This document shows, piece by piece, positions 16,387 through 24,261 of a stretch of DNA of 64,000 bases. This DNA is from Aliivibrio finisterrensis_A (lineage in GTDB: Bacteria; Pseudomonadota; Gammaproteobacteria; Enterobacterales; Vibrionaceae): NCBI RefSeq assembly GCF_004167675.1, contig NZ_SEZQ01000006.1. One strand, written 5' to 3'. Position 1 is the stretch's first letter. Every line of letters begins with the position of its first letter. Under the pieces are notes generated by a model. That model did no database searches, was not told the origin of the DNA, and saw only the letters and a list, made by a program, of their open reading frames with translations. The position numbers and the translations under genes are program-made.

Positions 16387-18164
16387 GCTTAACGACTGCG
16401 TCTATCCCTTTATTGGGTTTTGCTGCTTATAGCGGCACAGGTAAAACGACATTATTAGAAAAGCTATTACCAAAACTGACTGATATGGGACTAAAAGTCG
16501 CAGTCATTAAACACGCTCATCATAATTTTGATATCGACCAAGAAGGCAAAGACAGCTACCGTTTACGTAAAGCGGGTGCAAGCCAAATGTTGATTAGCTC
16601 TCGTTTTCGTAATGCGTTAATTACTGAAACGCCTGATGAAGAAACGACCTGCCAACAACTCATCAATAAGTTAGATCAAACTGAACTTGATTTGATTCTT
16701 ATTGAAGGCTTTAAACAGCTGCCATACACCAAGATTGAATTGCATCGTGATGAAATAGGCAAGCCTTGGATTTTCCCAGAAGATAACAACATTATTGCGA
16801 TTGCCTCTGATTCCAAAGCCGAATCAGAACTACCGCAAATGGACATCAATGATACCGATGCTATTACTGCGTTCATTGTTGACTACGTAAAACAGCATCA
16901 GCATAAACAGCAAAGTGACCTATCCGCCAACTGCGATGAGTTATCTCCTGCGTTTTTATCTGTTAGCCAGGGAAGAGCTAAGATTTTAGAAGCAATTACT
17001 CCTCTAAATTCACAAAGTGATGTGTCTTTAGTTGAGTCGATTAATGCATTAGTTGCTCAAGATATTTTATCGCCGATTAATGTTCCTCAACATAACAATT
17101 CAGCAATGGATGGCTATGTGATTTGTGGTGATGATTTAGAGCGTGAAAGCTATACGGTCGTTGCTGAAATCATGGCAGGTCACAGCTATGATCGCCCTCT
17201 TCAGCATGGTGAAGCCGCAAAAATCATGACGGGTGCGCCTGTGCCTGAAAATGGTAATACGGTGATCATGCGTGAACAAGCGATTCAAGAAGCTGACCAA
17301 GTACGTTTCGACGCGGGTAAATCAGGCATTCGTAAAGGGCAAAATGTTCGTTTAGCTGGTGAAGACCTTGCTATAAACCAAATCTGTGTAGCAAAAGGCT
17401 CACGCATTACGGCTCCTGAAGTGGGCATGCTTGCGTCTTTAGGTATTGCTTCTGTCCCTGTTATCGTTAAAACAAAAGTAGCTATCTTCTCGACAGGTGA
17501 TGAAGTTCAAGCGCCGGGTGAAGCACAAAAAGCCAATTCGATTTATGACTCAAATCGCTTCACGTTGACGGCGTTATTACAGAAAATCGGTTGCGAAGTG
17601 ATTGATTTCGGTATCATTGAAGACAGTGAAGCCGCTTTAGAATCAACGCTTTCTCAAGCATCACAACAAGCAGATATGATCTTATCTTCTGGTGGTGTGT
17701 CGGTTGGTGATGCGGACTACATCAAAACGATTTTAGACAAACTAGGCAATATTAATTTCTGGCGTATCAATATGCGTCCGGGGCGCCCTCTTGCCTTTGG
17801 CCATATTGGTGATACCCCGTTCTTTGGTTTACCGGGTAACCCTGTTGCGGTAATGGTGGCATTCTTACAATTTGTTGAGCCTGCATTACGTAAACTTCAA
17901 GGCGAAGATGACTGGAAACCTGAGACTTTTACGGCAATTGCTAAAGAGTTTATTCGTTCTCGCACTGGCAGAACGGAGTACAGCCGTGGTATTTACTCGA
18001 TTAACCAAAATGGTCAAATGGAAGTGGTAACTACAGGCAAACAAGGCTCAGGTATCTTACGTTCAATGAGCGAAGCAAACTGCTTAATTGAAGTGCAACC
18101 TGAGGTTGAATCGGTGGATATCGGTCAAAAAGTGACGATTATTCCGTTAAACTCACGGGTATAA
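16383..18164 (+). CDS. moeA: MobB-MoeA fusion: cofactor adaptor plus molybdopterin molybdenumtransferase
   Basis: 593 residues made of two proteins that are separate in E. coli. Residues 1-175 are MobB, a small P-loop GTPase (AAYSGTGKTTLLEKLLP, VIKHAHHNFDID, LILIEGFKQ). Residues from about 185 on are MoeA (NNSAMDGYVI, MTGAPVPE, FSTGDEV, SNRFTL, SSGGVSVGDADY, MRPGRPLAFG, GLPGNPVAV), which inserts the metal into molybdopterin. Both halves keep their key motifs. The fusion couples metal insertion with nucleotide attachment, and MobA is encoded immediately upstream. Similar fusions occur in other marine gammaproteobacteria. Confidence 0.9.
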   Translation: MSLTTASIPLLGFAAYSGTGKTTLLEKLLPKLTDMGLKVAVIKHAHHNFDIDQEGKDSYRLRKAGASQMLISSRFRNALITETPDEETTCQQLINKLDQTELDLILIEGFKQLPYTKIELHRDEIGKPWIFPEDNNIIAIASDSKAESELPQMDINDTDAITAFIVDYVKQHQHKQQSDLSANCDELSPAFLSVSQGRAKILEAITPLNSQSDVSLVESINALVAQDILSPINVPQHNNSAMDGYVICGDDLERESYTVVAEIMAGHSYDRPLQHGEAAKIMTGAPVPENGNTVIMREQAIQEADQVRFDAGKSGIRKGQNVRLAGEDLAINQICVAKGSRITAPEVGMLASLGIASVPVIVKTKVAIFSTGDEVQAPGEAQKANSIYDSNRFTLTALLQKIGCEVIDFGIIEDSEAALESTLSQASQQADMILSSGGVSVGDADYIKTILDKLGNINFWRINMRPGRPLAFGHIGDTPFFGLPGNPVAVMVAFLQFVEPALRKLQGEDDWKPETFTAIAKEFIRSRTGRTEYSRGIYSINQNGQMEVVTTGKQGSGILRSMSEANCLIEVQPEVESVDIGQKVTIIPLNSRV

Positions 18165-18197
18165 CACGGTGTATCTTTCTTAAACAATATCGAATCT

Positions 18198-18222
18198 AGC
18201 CTCACGTTTGTGGGGCTTTTTT
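18198..18222 (+). terminator. intrinsic terminator of the tup-mob-moe operon
   Basis: Stem AGCCTCAC/GTGGGGCT with a GTTT loop (8 base pairs, one G-U), followed by six T. It lies 34 bases after the fusion gene. Confidence 0.82.
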
Positions 18223-18405
18223 ATCATTCTATTTCTTATCTTTTCTGACTTCAGTCTCGTTTTTGCTTTTTTCTAAAACAATCAAAAGAGAGGCTTATAT
18301 ATTTTCAAGAGCCATCCTTCATTATCCCAATATAATTAAATGATTTAATCAAAAAAAATGAGCTAGTAATTACCAAAATTATTATTTCAAAGCTACGAGG
18401 ACATT

Positions 18406-18468
18406 ATGACTAAGCCATTAATACCACAATCAAACGTATTACTAGACAGTATTCGAGATGTATTAAAC
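18406..18468 (+). pseudogene. 5' fragment of the DUF1016/PDDEXK nuclease gene, cut by the transposon
   Basis: ATG at 18406 opens 21 codons (MTKPLIPQSNVLLDSIRDVL, then N) that end exactly at the left end of the transposon. Joined through the TAAAC duplication to 24267, the frame continues as NRSHKHVAQAVN, giving an uninterrupted ancestral protein of 349 residues. The upstream CTACGAGGACATT offers a ribosome site. The original gene start and promoter therefore sit on this side of the insertion. Confidence 0.85.
18464..18468. repeat. target-site duplication TAAAC, left copy
   Basis: TAAAC directly precedes the left inverted repeat and recurs at 24262-24266 directly after the right one. Five-base duplications are the rule for Tn3-family transposition. 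Confidence 0.88.
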
Positions 18469-18531
18469 GGGGGTTTGCGCCCATTTCAGCGAAAAGTCCA
18501 ATGTAAACCGTCAGCCCTTTATTTATAAGGG
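18469..18531 (+). repeat. left terminal inverted repeat of the transposon
   Basis: It begins GGGGGTTTGCGCCCATTTCA and matches the reverse complement of 24199-24261 at 56 of 63 positions, ending in CCTTTATTTATAAGGG. Its inner part is also one arm of a separate perfect hairpin at 18508-18538 that the right end lacks. Confidence 0.92.
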
Positions 18532-18538
18532 CTGACGG
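18508..18538. repeat. perfect 12-bp hairpin overlapping the left transposon end
   Basis: CCGTCAGCCCTT and AAGGGCTGACGG are perfect inverted copies around the loop TATTTAT. It lies 27 bases beyond the transposase stop, so it may terminate that transcript, although no long T run follows on the minus strand. Confidence 0.6.
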
Positions 18539-18564
18539 AAATAGCTTGTTTTCTAATATACTTC

Positions 18565-21500
18565 TTAAGCCACCTGTTCTACCACGCTCTCTTCTCCCCA
18601 AGGTTCTAAGTTCTCGAGCAGTTTCTCTAGAACAATATTGTCTTTTTGAATACCAAAGGTGTAGTTACCGGCAAGTTGGATATGACGCCATGCGACTGGA
18701 GATAAACCTGTTATCAGATCCACCACTTCCAGATTACCATCTTGCTCAAACTTCTCAATCAGATTGGATAGCAAGGCCGAGTTATAATAAATGATGCAGT
18801 TAGCAATAATTCTCGCACAATCATTCCATTGATCGATCTGATAATCATTGCCTCCACGGAATTGATTTCCATTGATTGAAGCAATAGCTCGACGTAGTTG
18901 GTGATAGGCTTCTCCACGGTTCAAAGCTTGCTGGACAAACTGCCGTAGGACTTTATCGTCAACATAATCGAGTATATAAAGGCACTTAATGATTCGGTCA
19001 TACTCTCTAAGTGCGGTTAATGTGCGACTGTTCTGTTTGCCATTCGAGAGCTTGCTAATGATCGTACTTTGTGTCGTTGTTTTACGACTTAATGAGCAAA
19101 TGATCCTTTGGATATTTTCCCACTCTCGTTTGATTAGTGAAGTGTTAAATGGCCGGCGTAGCTTTAAGAATAGGGTTTCTCCGTACTCTATTTCAAACAA
19201 ATCATGGAAGACATGTTTAAATTTGGCGTATCGTGGAGCGAACTGGTAACCAAATAAGTCAAGGATCGCAAAGTTGACGTTATTGACTCCATGAGTATCG
19301 GTTGCCAACGCTTTAGGCTGGATATCACTGTTATTGTTATAGAGTAAGTCAAAAGCGTGATGTCCCTCATACTCGTTAGCTGAAATGATCTTGGTGTTAA
19401 CAGGGACATGGTTTGACACCAACGTAAGGGCGGATACCCCTTTGCCCTTACGAAAGTATTTTGCTGAAAATCGAGCTTTGAATGTATTGATACGGCAGGC
19501 ATGCTTTTGACCATCAATGCTACCAAAGGGGGTGGATTCATTGATAGTGTAATGTTTAAATATCGGAAGTTTTGCCAGAGCATCCGAGATCACATCATTG
19601 GCATCGCTTGTCGTCTCTGGCCGAATGTAACCATCATTTACGGCTCTCAGAACACCAATGGCTCGATCAGATATCGAAGACATATGATGCAATCCATAAT
19701 TAGATCCATTGCCAAAGATACAAGCGAGTAAGTCTTCTTCTCTCGCTTTACTCCCTAGCTTTTTAGTTCCGATACTTTTGAAGGCATTTAAGTAACCGGT
19801 TCTCTGGTTAACGTAATCCATGATTTCGATAATGCCCATATGTTGCAGTTGGTTGTAAATCGGGTTATCAAGATCGTCTTTCCAACGCTTATTAGCCAGC
19901 TTCCAAGTGAGCTGATTGGTGCGAGGTTGATGGATAACAAAATCATTGGCTCCATCATTGATATTGCGGCTGACTTGAGCCATTTTGTGACGCACAGATT
20001 TTGTTAATGTCGCAAGGGTTTGCTCGATAGGAATGATCAATTTATCTAACCCTGTATTGTTAACAAGATTTTCATTCTGTTTCCATTCGGTTATAGGGAT
20101 AAGATCATCTTCGAGACGTTTGTTTTTCGCACTTTCATTAACAAATATATGGTTGCTATCAAGCATTCGAGAGACTTTCTGGTACAAGTAATATTCAAAA
20201 CGTCGATAGTTAACGCAACCCTTATCAACGATATAGTCTTTGTCCTGCTTAAGAAGTAACCTTTGGTCGGCAGTACAAAGGTGCTTTTCTTTTTGAAGAT
20301 CTGATTTTGCTATTTGTAATTGTGTTGAAAGCAGTGTCTGACCGGGTTCACATTCAATATCTATCGCTAGAAAAAGGGGCCTGATCGAGTTTGAAATCTT
20401 TTTATATTGGCTGTCAATGTATTGCCATTCGTATTGTCGCTTATCAAAATTTTCTTTATTTAAGTGCTGACTAATGAGTTGGATTTCATCTTTGGAGAGT
20501 TTTTTAAAGGCATTTTGCCGAATATCACCAAATTGAGTCTGGTCACTGACGGTGTCATCGACAAAGAGTCCAAGGAGGTGCCCGGCATGGGCAAGCTTGT
20601 CTCTGACCACTTCAAGCTCGTCTGCAACCCTTTGTTTAGCGGCGGCAGATGCGGATTCCTTTTGTTTTCTGGTCACATATTGAAAAGCTGTGACTAACTT
20701 ATCATTCGTTTCTTGATAACGGAAAAATAAGTAACACACGATGTATAGCATCCCTTGCCATTCAGGAAAACGACGGATTTTATAGATAGATTGGTGTCGA
20801 ATAATAGACGCGTAGTACGTTAAGTTCCCTTGCGATAGCCCTAGTTCATTGATGAGTCCCTTTATCTCTTGATACACACTTTTGATTGTATTGTGCGTTT
20901 CAATTTCATGCATAAGTTCCGATGGGGTGAAGTCTTTCGCTGAACCTTTCTGCGCTGAAAGTTGATTCAAGCGCCCTTTGGTATGCAGTATTTTTTTAAG
21001 TTGCATACGAGTGGTGTCTGACATGGAACTTGAGAGAATAGACTCTGTCCTCTGTCTCTCACTGGCTAGGACGGATGTGATTATGGTTTGTAATGTTGAA
21101 TAACCGGCTAAGCCATTGCGCTTTTGGCCAAAGAAGGCTAAACATTCATCAAAAATATACTTGGGATAGGTGCAGATCGTTGCCACATCTTGTAGGCGTT
21201 CTAGCAACGATTTCTCATCCACCTTAGAGAATCGAGTAAAACCAAGGATGTCGTACATCTTCAAGATCAATGCTGCTCGAGTACTTTTGGCAATGAGTGG
21301 GTATTTGGGCTTTCTGTTTGGAAAGTAAGTCGCGTAAAGGTAATCGACATCTTGTTTGACATCTCGCAATCTGAACTTTGGTACGACGGGCTTGGCTCGG
21401 AAGTACCCAATAAGAAGCAGTAAGTAGATTCGAGTTTCAACCTTACCCAAGGTTGATAGCATCTTCTCTATTCGGGGATCTACCGAAAAATACTCTTCCC

Positions 21501-21591
21501 GCTCACTTTGGTTAAAGACAGGACGTGAATACAGATCATGAACCTCTTGATCTGTCAGAATTTGAATTCGGCTTGGTTTTACAGTTCGCAT
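18565..21591 (-). CDS. tnpA: Tn3-family transposase
   Basis: 1008 residues from the ATG at 21591, which has AGGGGAA six bases upstream; a second in-frame ATG at 21606 is less well placed. The length is that of Tn3 transposases. The N-terminal half looks like the DUF4158 DNA-binding part. The C-terminal catalytic part shows the DDE triad as Asp693 in FGSIDGQKH, Asp765 in ATDTHGVNN and Glu894 in RGEAYHQLRRA. It cuts at the terminal repeats and joins them to a five-base staggered target. No frameshift or stop is seen, so it is probably active. Confidence 0.95.
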   Translation of the reverse strand: MRTVKPSRIQILTDQEVHDLYSRPVFNQSEREEYFSVDPRIEKMLSTLGKVETRIYLLLLIGYFRAKPVVPKFRLRDVKQDVDYLYATYFPNRKPKYPLIAKSTRAALILKMYDILGFTRFSKVDEKSLLERLQDVATICTYPKYIFDECLAFFGQKRNGLAGYSTLQTIITSVLASERQRTESILSSSMSDTTRMQLKKILHTKGRLNQLSAQKGSAKDFTPSELMHEIETHNTIKSVYQEIKGLINELGLSQGNLTYYASIIRHQSIYKIRRFPEWQGMLYIVCYLFFRYQETNDKLVTAFQYVTRKQKESASAAAKQRVADELEVVRDKLAHAGHLLGLFVDDTVSDQTQFGDIRQNAFKKLSKDEIQLISQHLNKENFDKRQYEWQYIDSQYKKISNSIRPLFLAIDIECEPGQTLLSTQLQIAKSDLQKEKHLCTADQRLLLKQDKDYIVDKGCVNYRRFEYYLYQKVSRMLDSNHIFVNESAKNKRLEDDLIPITEWKQNENLVNNTGLDKLIIPIEQTLATLTKSVRHKMAQVSRNINDGANDFVIHQPRTNQLTWKLANKRWKDDLDNPIYNQLQHMGIIEIMDYVNQRTGYLNAFKSIGTKKLGSKAREEDLLACIFGNGSNYGLHHMSSISDRAIGVLRAVNDGYIRPETTSDANDVISDALAKLPIFKHYTINESTPFGSIDGQKHACRINTFKARFSAKYFRKGKGVSALTLVSNHVPVNTKIISANEYEGHHAFDLLYNNNSDIQPKALATDTHGVNNVNFAILDLFGYQFAPRYAKFKHVFHDLFEIEYGETLFLKLRRPFNTSLIKREWENIQRIICSLSRKTTTQSTIISKLSNGKQNSRTLTALREYDRIIKCLYILDYVDDKVLRQFVQQALNRGEAYHQLRRAIASINGNQFRGGNDYQIDQWNDCARIIANCIIYYNSALLSNLIEKFEQDGNLEVVDLITGLSPVAWRHIQLAGNYTFGIQKDNIVLEKLLENLEPWGEESVVEQVA

Positions 21592-21606
21592 CGTTCCCCT
21601 TTTCAT

Positions 21607-21782
21607 ATCAGCCCAAGTAAAAGGTCATCATACTAGAGGTCAGATAACACAATCGATGTTTTATGTGAAATTTAAGTATACCTAAAAGTCACACACCAAA
21701 ATTGACATGAAAGTCATATTTGTCATAACCTATTTGTCATACACCATTAGATCATTACTTAAATGTCACTTAGAGAGAAATT
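21607..21782. promoter_or_regulatory. res-like recombination and control region between tnpA and tnpR
   Basis: The 176-bp gap between the divergent genes holds a 28-bp imperfect dyad at 21665-21692 (GTGAAATTTAAGT, central AT, ACCTAAAAGTCAC). Its layout is that of resolvase site I. Towards tnpR there are several TGTCA/TGACA half-sites (21703, 21713, 21721, 21735, 21764), as expected for accessory sites II and III. In this family resolvase bound at res also represses both genes. Site boundaries are inferred. Confidence 0.7.
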
Positions 21783-22418
21783 ATGTACATCTTTGGTTAC
21801 TTAAGGGCGTCAACCTCTGATCAGAATGCAAAACGAGCACAAGGAGAATTACAGAAGTTTGCACAGCAAAAGGGCTTCCGGGTAGCTGGTTGGTATGTTG
21901 AGAATGAATCAGGAGCTTCACTTCAAAGACCTGAATTACTCCGATTACTTGATGATGCCGCCATTGGCGACGCAATCATCATTGAACAAATAGACAGGCT
22001 TTCTCGTCTGGATGAGAAAAGCTGGTTCACATTAAAAGAAATGCTGCACGAGAAAGAACTCAAAGTGATTAGCTTGGATTTACCAACTAGCCATATAGCA
22101 TTCTCTCCCCAAATCACCGATGAATTTACCGGATCGATGATCAAAGCGATAAATAGCATGATGATGGATATGCTGGCCGCTATTGCGAGAAAAGATTACC
22201 AAGATCGCCGCCGCCGTCAGTCTGAAGGAATAAAGAAAGCCAGAGAGGAAGGTAAATACAGAGGACGTCAAGCAGACTCAGAGCTACACGAAAAAATCTA
22301 TCAGCTACGAGTTATCAACAAACTGAGTATTAGTGATACCGCCAAACTCACCAATGTTTCAGATCGTACAGTAATACGAGTGGCCAAGAAGTTGGCAAGT
22401 GAGCGTTCATTGAAATAA
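21783..22418 (+). CDS. tnpR: serine resolvase (site-specific recombinase)
   Basis: 211 residues. The N-terminal catalytic domain has the nucleophile Ser10 in YLRASTSDQNA and the arginine-rich IEQIDRLSRLDE. A long connecting helix (MLAAIARKDYQDRRRRQSEG) and a C-terminal helix-turn-helix (KLSISDTAKLTNVSDRTVIRVAKKL) complete the usual plan. It resolves cointegrates at the adjacent res site. GAGAGAAATT precedes the ATG. All catalytic segments look intact. Confidence 0.93.
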   Translation: MYIFGYLRASTSDQNAKRAQGELQKFAQQKGFRVAGWYVENESGASLQRPELLRLLDDAAIGDAIIIEQIDRLSRLDEKSWFTLKEMLHEKELKVISLDLPTSHIAFSPQITDEFTGSMIKAINSMMMDMLAAIARKDYQDRRRRQSEGIKKAREEGKYRGRQADSELHEKIYQLRVINKLSISDTAKLTNVSDRTVIRVAKKLASERSLK

Positions 22419-22999
22419 GAAGCTTAACCTTTCTGCTGTATTGAGCTTCAGTCACAACCTTGCTGAAGGGGGGAATATTTAGACTTATAGCTCTAAGTTA
22501 TTTCTGCCCCATTATCATTTAGAGTTGAAACTCATTAGCAGACTGTTAATGCGAGCTTATGATACATTTTCTAATCGCTTTACGAAGTATCAGACATCAA
22601 AAAAACTGCCAGTGAAAGACCTTCAGTTATGGGGCATCGAGCGAATACTATGCTCAATTTTATGGACGCTTTTGAAGTACTAAACGTAAGCTTTTGTCCC
22701 ATTAGACTTCATGCCTATGACTTACCGCCATACTCAAAAATAAAGTACATTTTTTTGAAGAAAGCTTGCTGTGTTATAAAAGATTTGTTACTTATAAAAT
22801 ATGAAAAGAATTTATGTAAACGCAATTAACACGACCACTACCACCACGATAAATTTCGGGGGGTAGTTTTTGCGTCTTTAAAAAAACCCTCTGAGCGAAA
22901 TCGTCAGAGGGTTTTTTTATACCTGAAATTTTAATTTAATTAGTGAAAATTTAAATTTTCTGAGTTGATCAAAATAGGCAATTTTTACTTGGAGCAAAT
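22419..22999. other. 581-bp stretch between resolvase and cargo gene
   Basis: No gene is convincing here. A 66-codon frame (22629-22829) has no good ribosome site and no recognisable feature. The region ends with a strong bidirectional hairpin at 22880-22918, which insulates the cargo gene, and an AT-rich promoter-like stretch (22920-22990) with TTGGAG just before the cargo ATG. Confidence 0.5.
22880..22918. terminator. bidirectional intrinsic terminator inside the transposon
   Basis: AAAAAAACCCTCTGA and TCAGAGGGTTTTTTT are perfect 15-base inverted copies around a nine-base loop. T runs follow on both strands. It separates the resolvase side from the cargo gene. Confidence 0.9.
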
Positions 23000-23914
23000 A
23001 TGAAATTAGCAAAAAATGAAAAGATAGATAACTCGGCTCCACAGGTGCTTGGTGAAGCAAAGGCTCCTACTGGGGCGGCTGAAACAACGCCAGCCATCAT
23101 TTACGGCAAGCGTCGTATCAAGGATGACATGTTAGAAGAGTTTAAGATCCAGTATCAAGCGTTTTCCAAGTCTGTCTACGAGAGCAATCCTGACGTTAAG
23201 GCTATCTTTGCATTTCCTGACAAAGAAGAACCATTGGTTTACTGGCATGTTATCTGGGTTAAGAGTGCAAATGCTTTCGCTAACTATTGGGGCCGACCAA
23301 CTGAGAGTGAACCGTTATGGGCTACTTATAAAAGCACAGCAGAAGATCCTGATACACTGATTGTGTATGGTGGTTGGGACAAGGATACACTTGCTAAGAC
23401 TCAGAATATTCCATGTGTGCGTTACGATTTTAAGAAAAGCATGGCTGGTTTTATTAAAGCAGATGGCGGAGGAGAGGAGGGCCCTGCATTATTTGGATTT
23501 ACAATGCGCTATGTTAAACCGGGCCAGATGAAAGAGTTGGGGACTTCTTTTCAGAGCGTATGTAATTTATGGTATGAAAAAATCCCAGGGATCTTGATGG
23601 CCGCTGCATTTCCTGATGAAAAGAACCCGAATTTAGTCCATGACTTAAGACTCTTTGCAAACCATAGCGCATTTTTGGCGCATGTAGATAAATCAGATAA
23701 AGAGTTAACGGAAGCGATGGGGAGGTGGTTTGAAAACTACGACACAAGCATCCCATTCTCAGGTCAGCTTTACGCCGCCAGCACGAAAGATGATGCTTTG
23801 CATACAAGCTCGATCAAGTCCAGTTCAACGCCGCGAGCCCAGCTTGAGACGTTCCATTTTGGGAAGTTTGGCATGTTGGGCCAGATGCCAAATATGACGA
23901 GAAACGACTCGTGA
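23000..23914 (+). CDS. transposon cargo protein with two ABM-like (dimeric alpha-beta barrel) repeats, function unknown
   Basis: 304 residues, no signal peptide or membrane segment. The protein is internally repeated. Residues about 30-120 and 160-255 share the order: Gly-rich strand (IIYGKRRIKDD / LFGFTMRYVKPGQ), helix, IFAFPDKEEPLVYWHVIWV / AAAFPDEKNPNLVHDLRLF, then ANAFANYW / HSAFLAHV. This resembles tandem domains of the antibiotic-biosynthesis-monooxygenase (ABM) fold. The N-terminal 27 residues and the C-terminal tail look disordered. TTGGAG precedes the ATG. It appears richer in GC than the flanking host genes. Why a transposon should carry it is unknown. Confidence 0.6.
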   Translation: MKLAKNEKIDNSAPQVLGEAKAPTGAAETTPAIIYGKRRIKDDMLEEFKIQYQAFSKSVYESNPDVKAIFAFPDKEEPLVYWHVIWVKSANAFANYWGRPTESEPLWATYKSTAEDPDTLIVYGGWDKDTLAKTQNIPCVRYDFKKSMAGFIKADGGGEEGPALFGFTMRYVKPGQMKELGTSFQSVCNLWYEKIPGILMAAAFPDEKNPNLVHDLRLFANHSAFLAHVDKSDKELTEAMGRWFENYDTSIPFSGQLYAASTKDDALHTSSIKSSSTPRAQLETFHFGKFGMLGQMPNMTRNDS

Positions 23915-24023
23915 ACAATCGACTCTAATAATTAGCAACATCAGGCCAATGTTACGGCGCTTCATGCCTCTGCATTGGCAGGTGTGCAATGCATTAGCCA
24001 TAGTATTTCCTAATCTAAAATTG

Positions 24024-24037
24024 TCACTCTAGAGTGA
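24024..24037. promoter_or_regulatory. perfect 14-bp palindrome downstream of the cargo gene
   Basis: TCACTCTAGAGTGA is a perfect dyad inside an otherwise featureless, AT-rich 284-bp tail of the transposon (23915-24198). It could be an operator or a relic. No gene starts nearby inside the element. Confidence 0.35.
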
Positions 24038-24198
24038 TTAGTCTAAATTGTTTATGTCCAAAAACGTTTTTAAAATTGATCAATCTTTATGTGATCACCA
24101 AGGGATTCTATCGCATCATCTCTTAACATTAATTGCTAATGTTCGATTTGGTGTGATAAGCAAGGAGACGGATTTAGGAAACACACTATAGCTATCAT

Positions 24199-24261
24199 CC
24201 CTTATAAATAAAGGACTGGCGGCTTACACTGGACTTTCCGCTGAAATGGGCGCGAAACCCC
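24199..24261 (-). repeat. right terminal inverted repeat of the transposon
   Basis: Reverse complement begins GGGGTTTCGCGCCCATTTCA. It differs from the left end at seven of 63 positions. The last 16 bases include an ATG (24246) that is in frame with the interrupted nuclease gene. Confidence 0.92.

Larger units (their letters stand above)
18469..24261. mobile_element. complete Tn3-family transposon (5793 bp)
   Basis: The element is bounded by 63-bp inverted repeats (18469-18531 and 24199-24261; 56 of 63 positions agree) and flanked by TAAAC on both sides. It holds a full Tn3-type transposase gene (minus strand), a divergent serine resolvase gene, a res-like region between them and one cargo gene. 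Every part needed for replicative transposition and cointegrate resolution appears intact. The repeats are longer than the 38 bp usual in the family. The first bases, GGGG, are typical of Tn3 ends. The target is a DUF1016 nuclease gene. Confidence 0.93.

Noticed and set aside
22629..22829. 66-codon gene in the transposon
   Set aside because: No ribosome site, no recognisable domain and odd composition; it ends in AT-rich sequence before a terminator.
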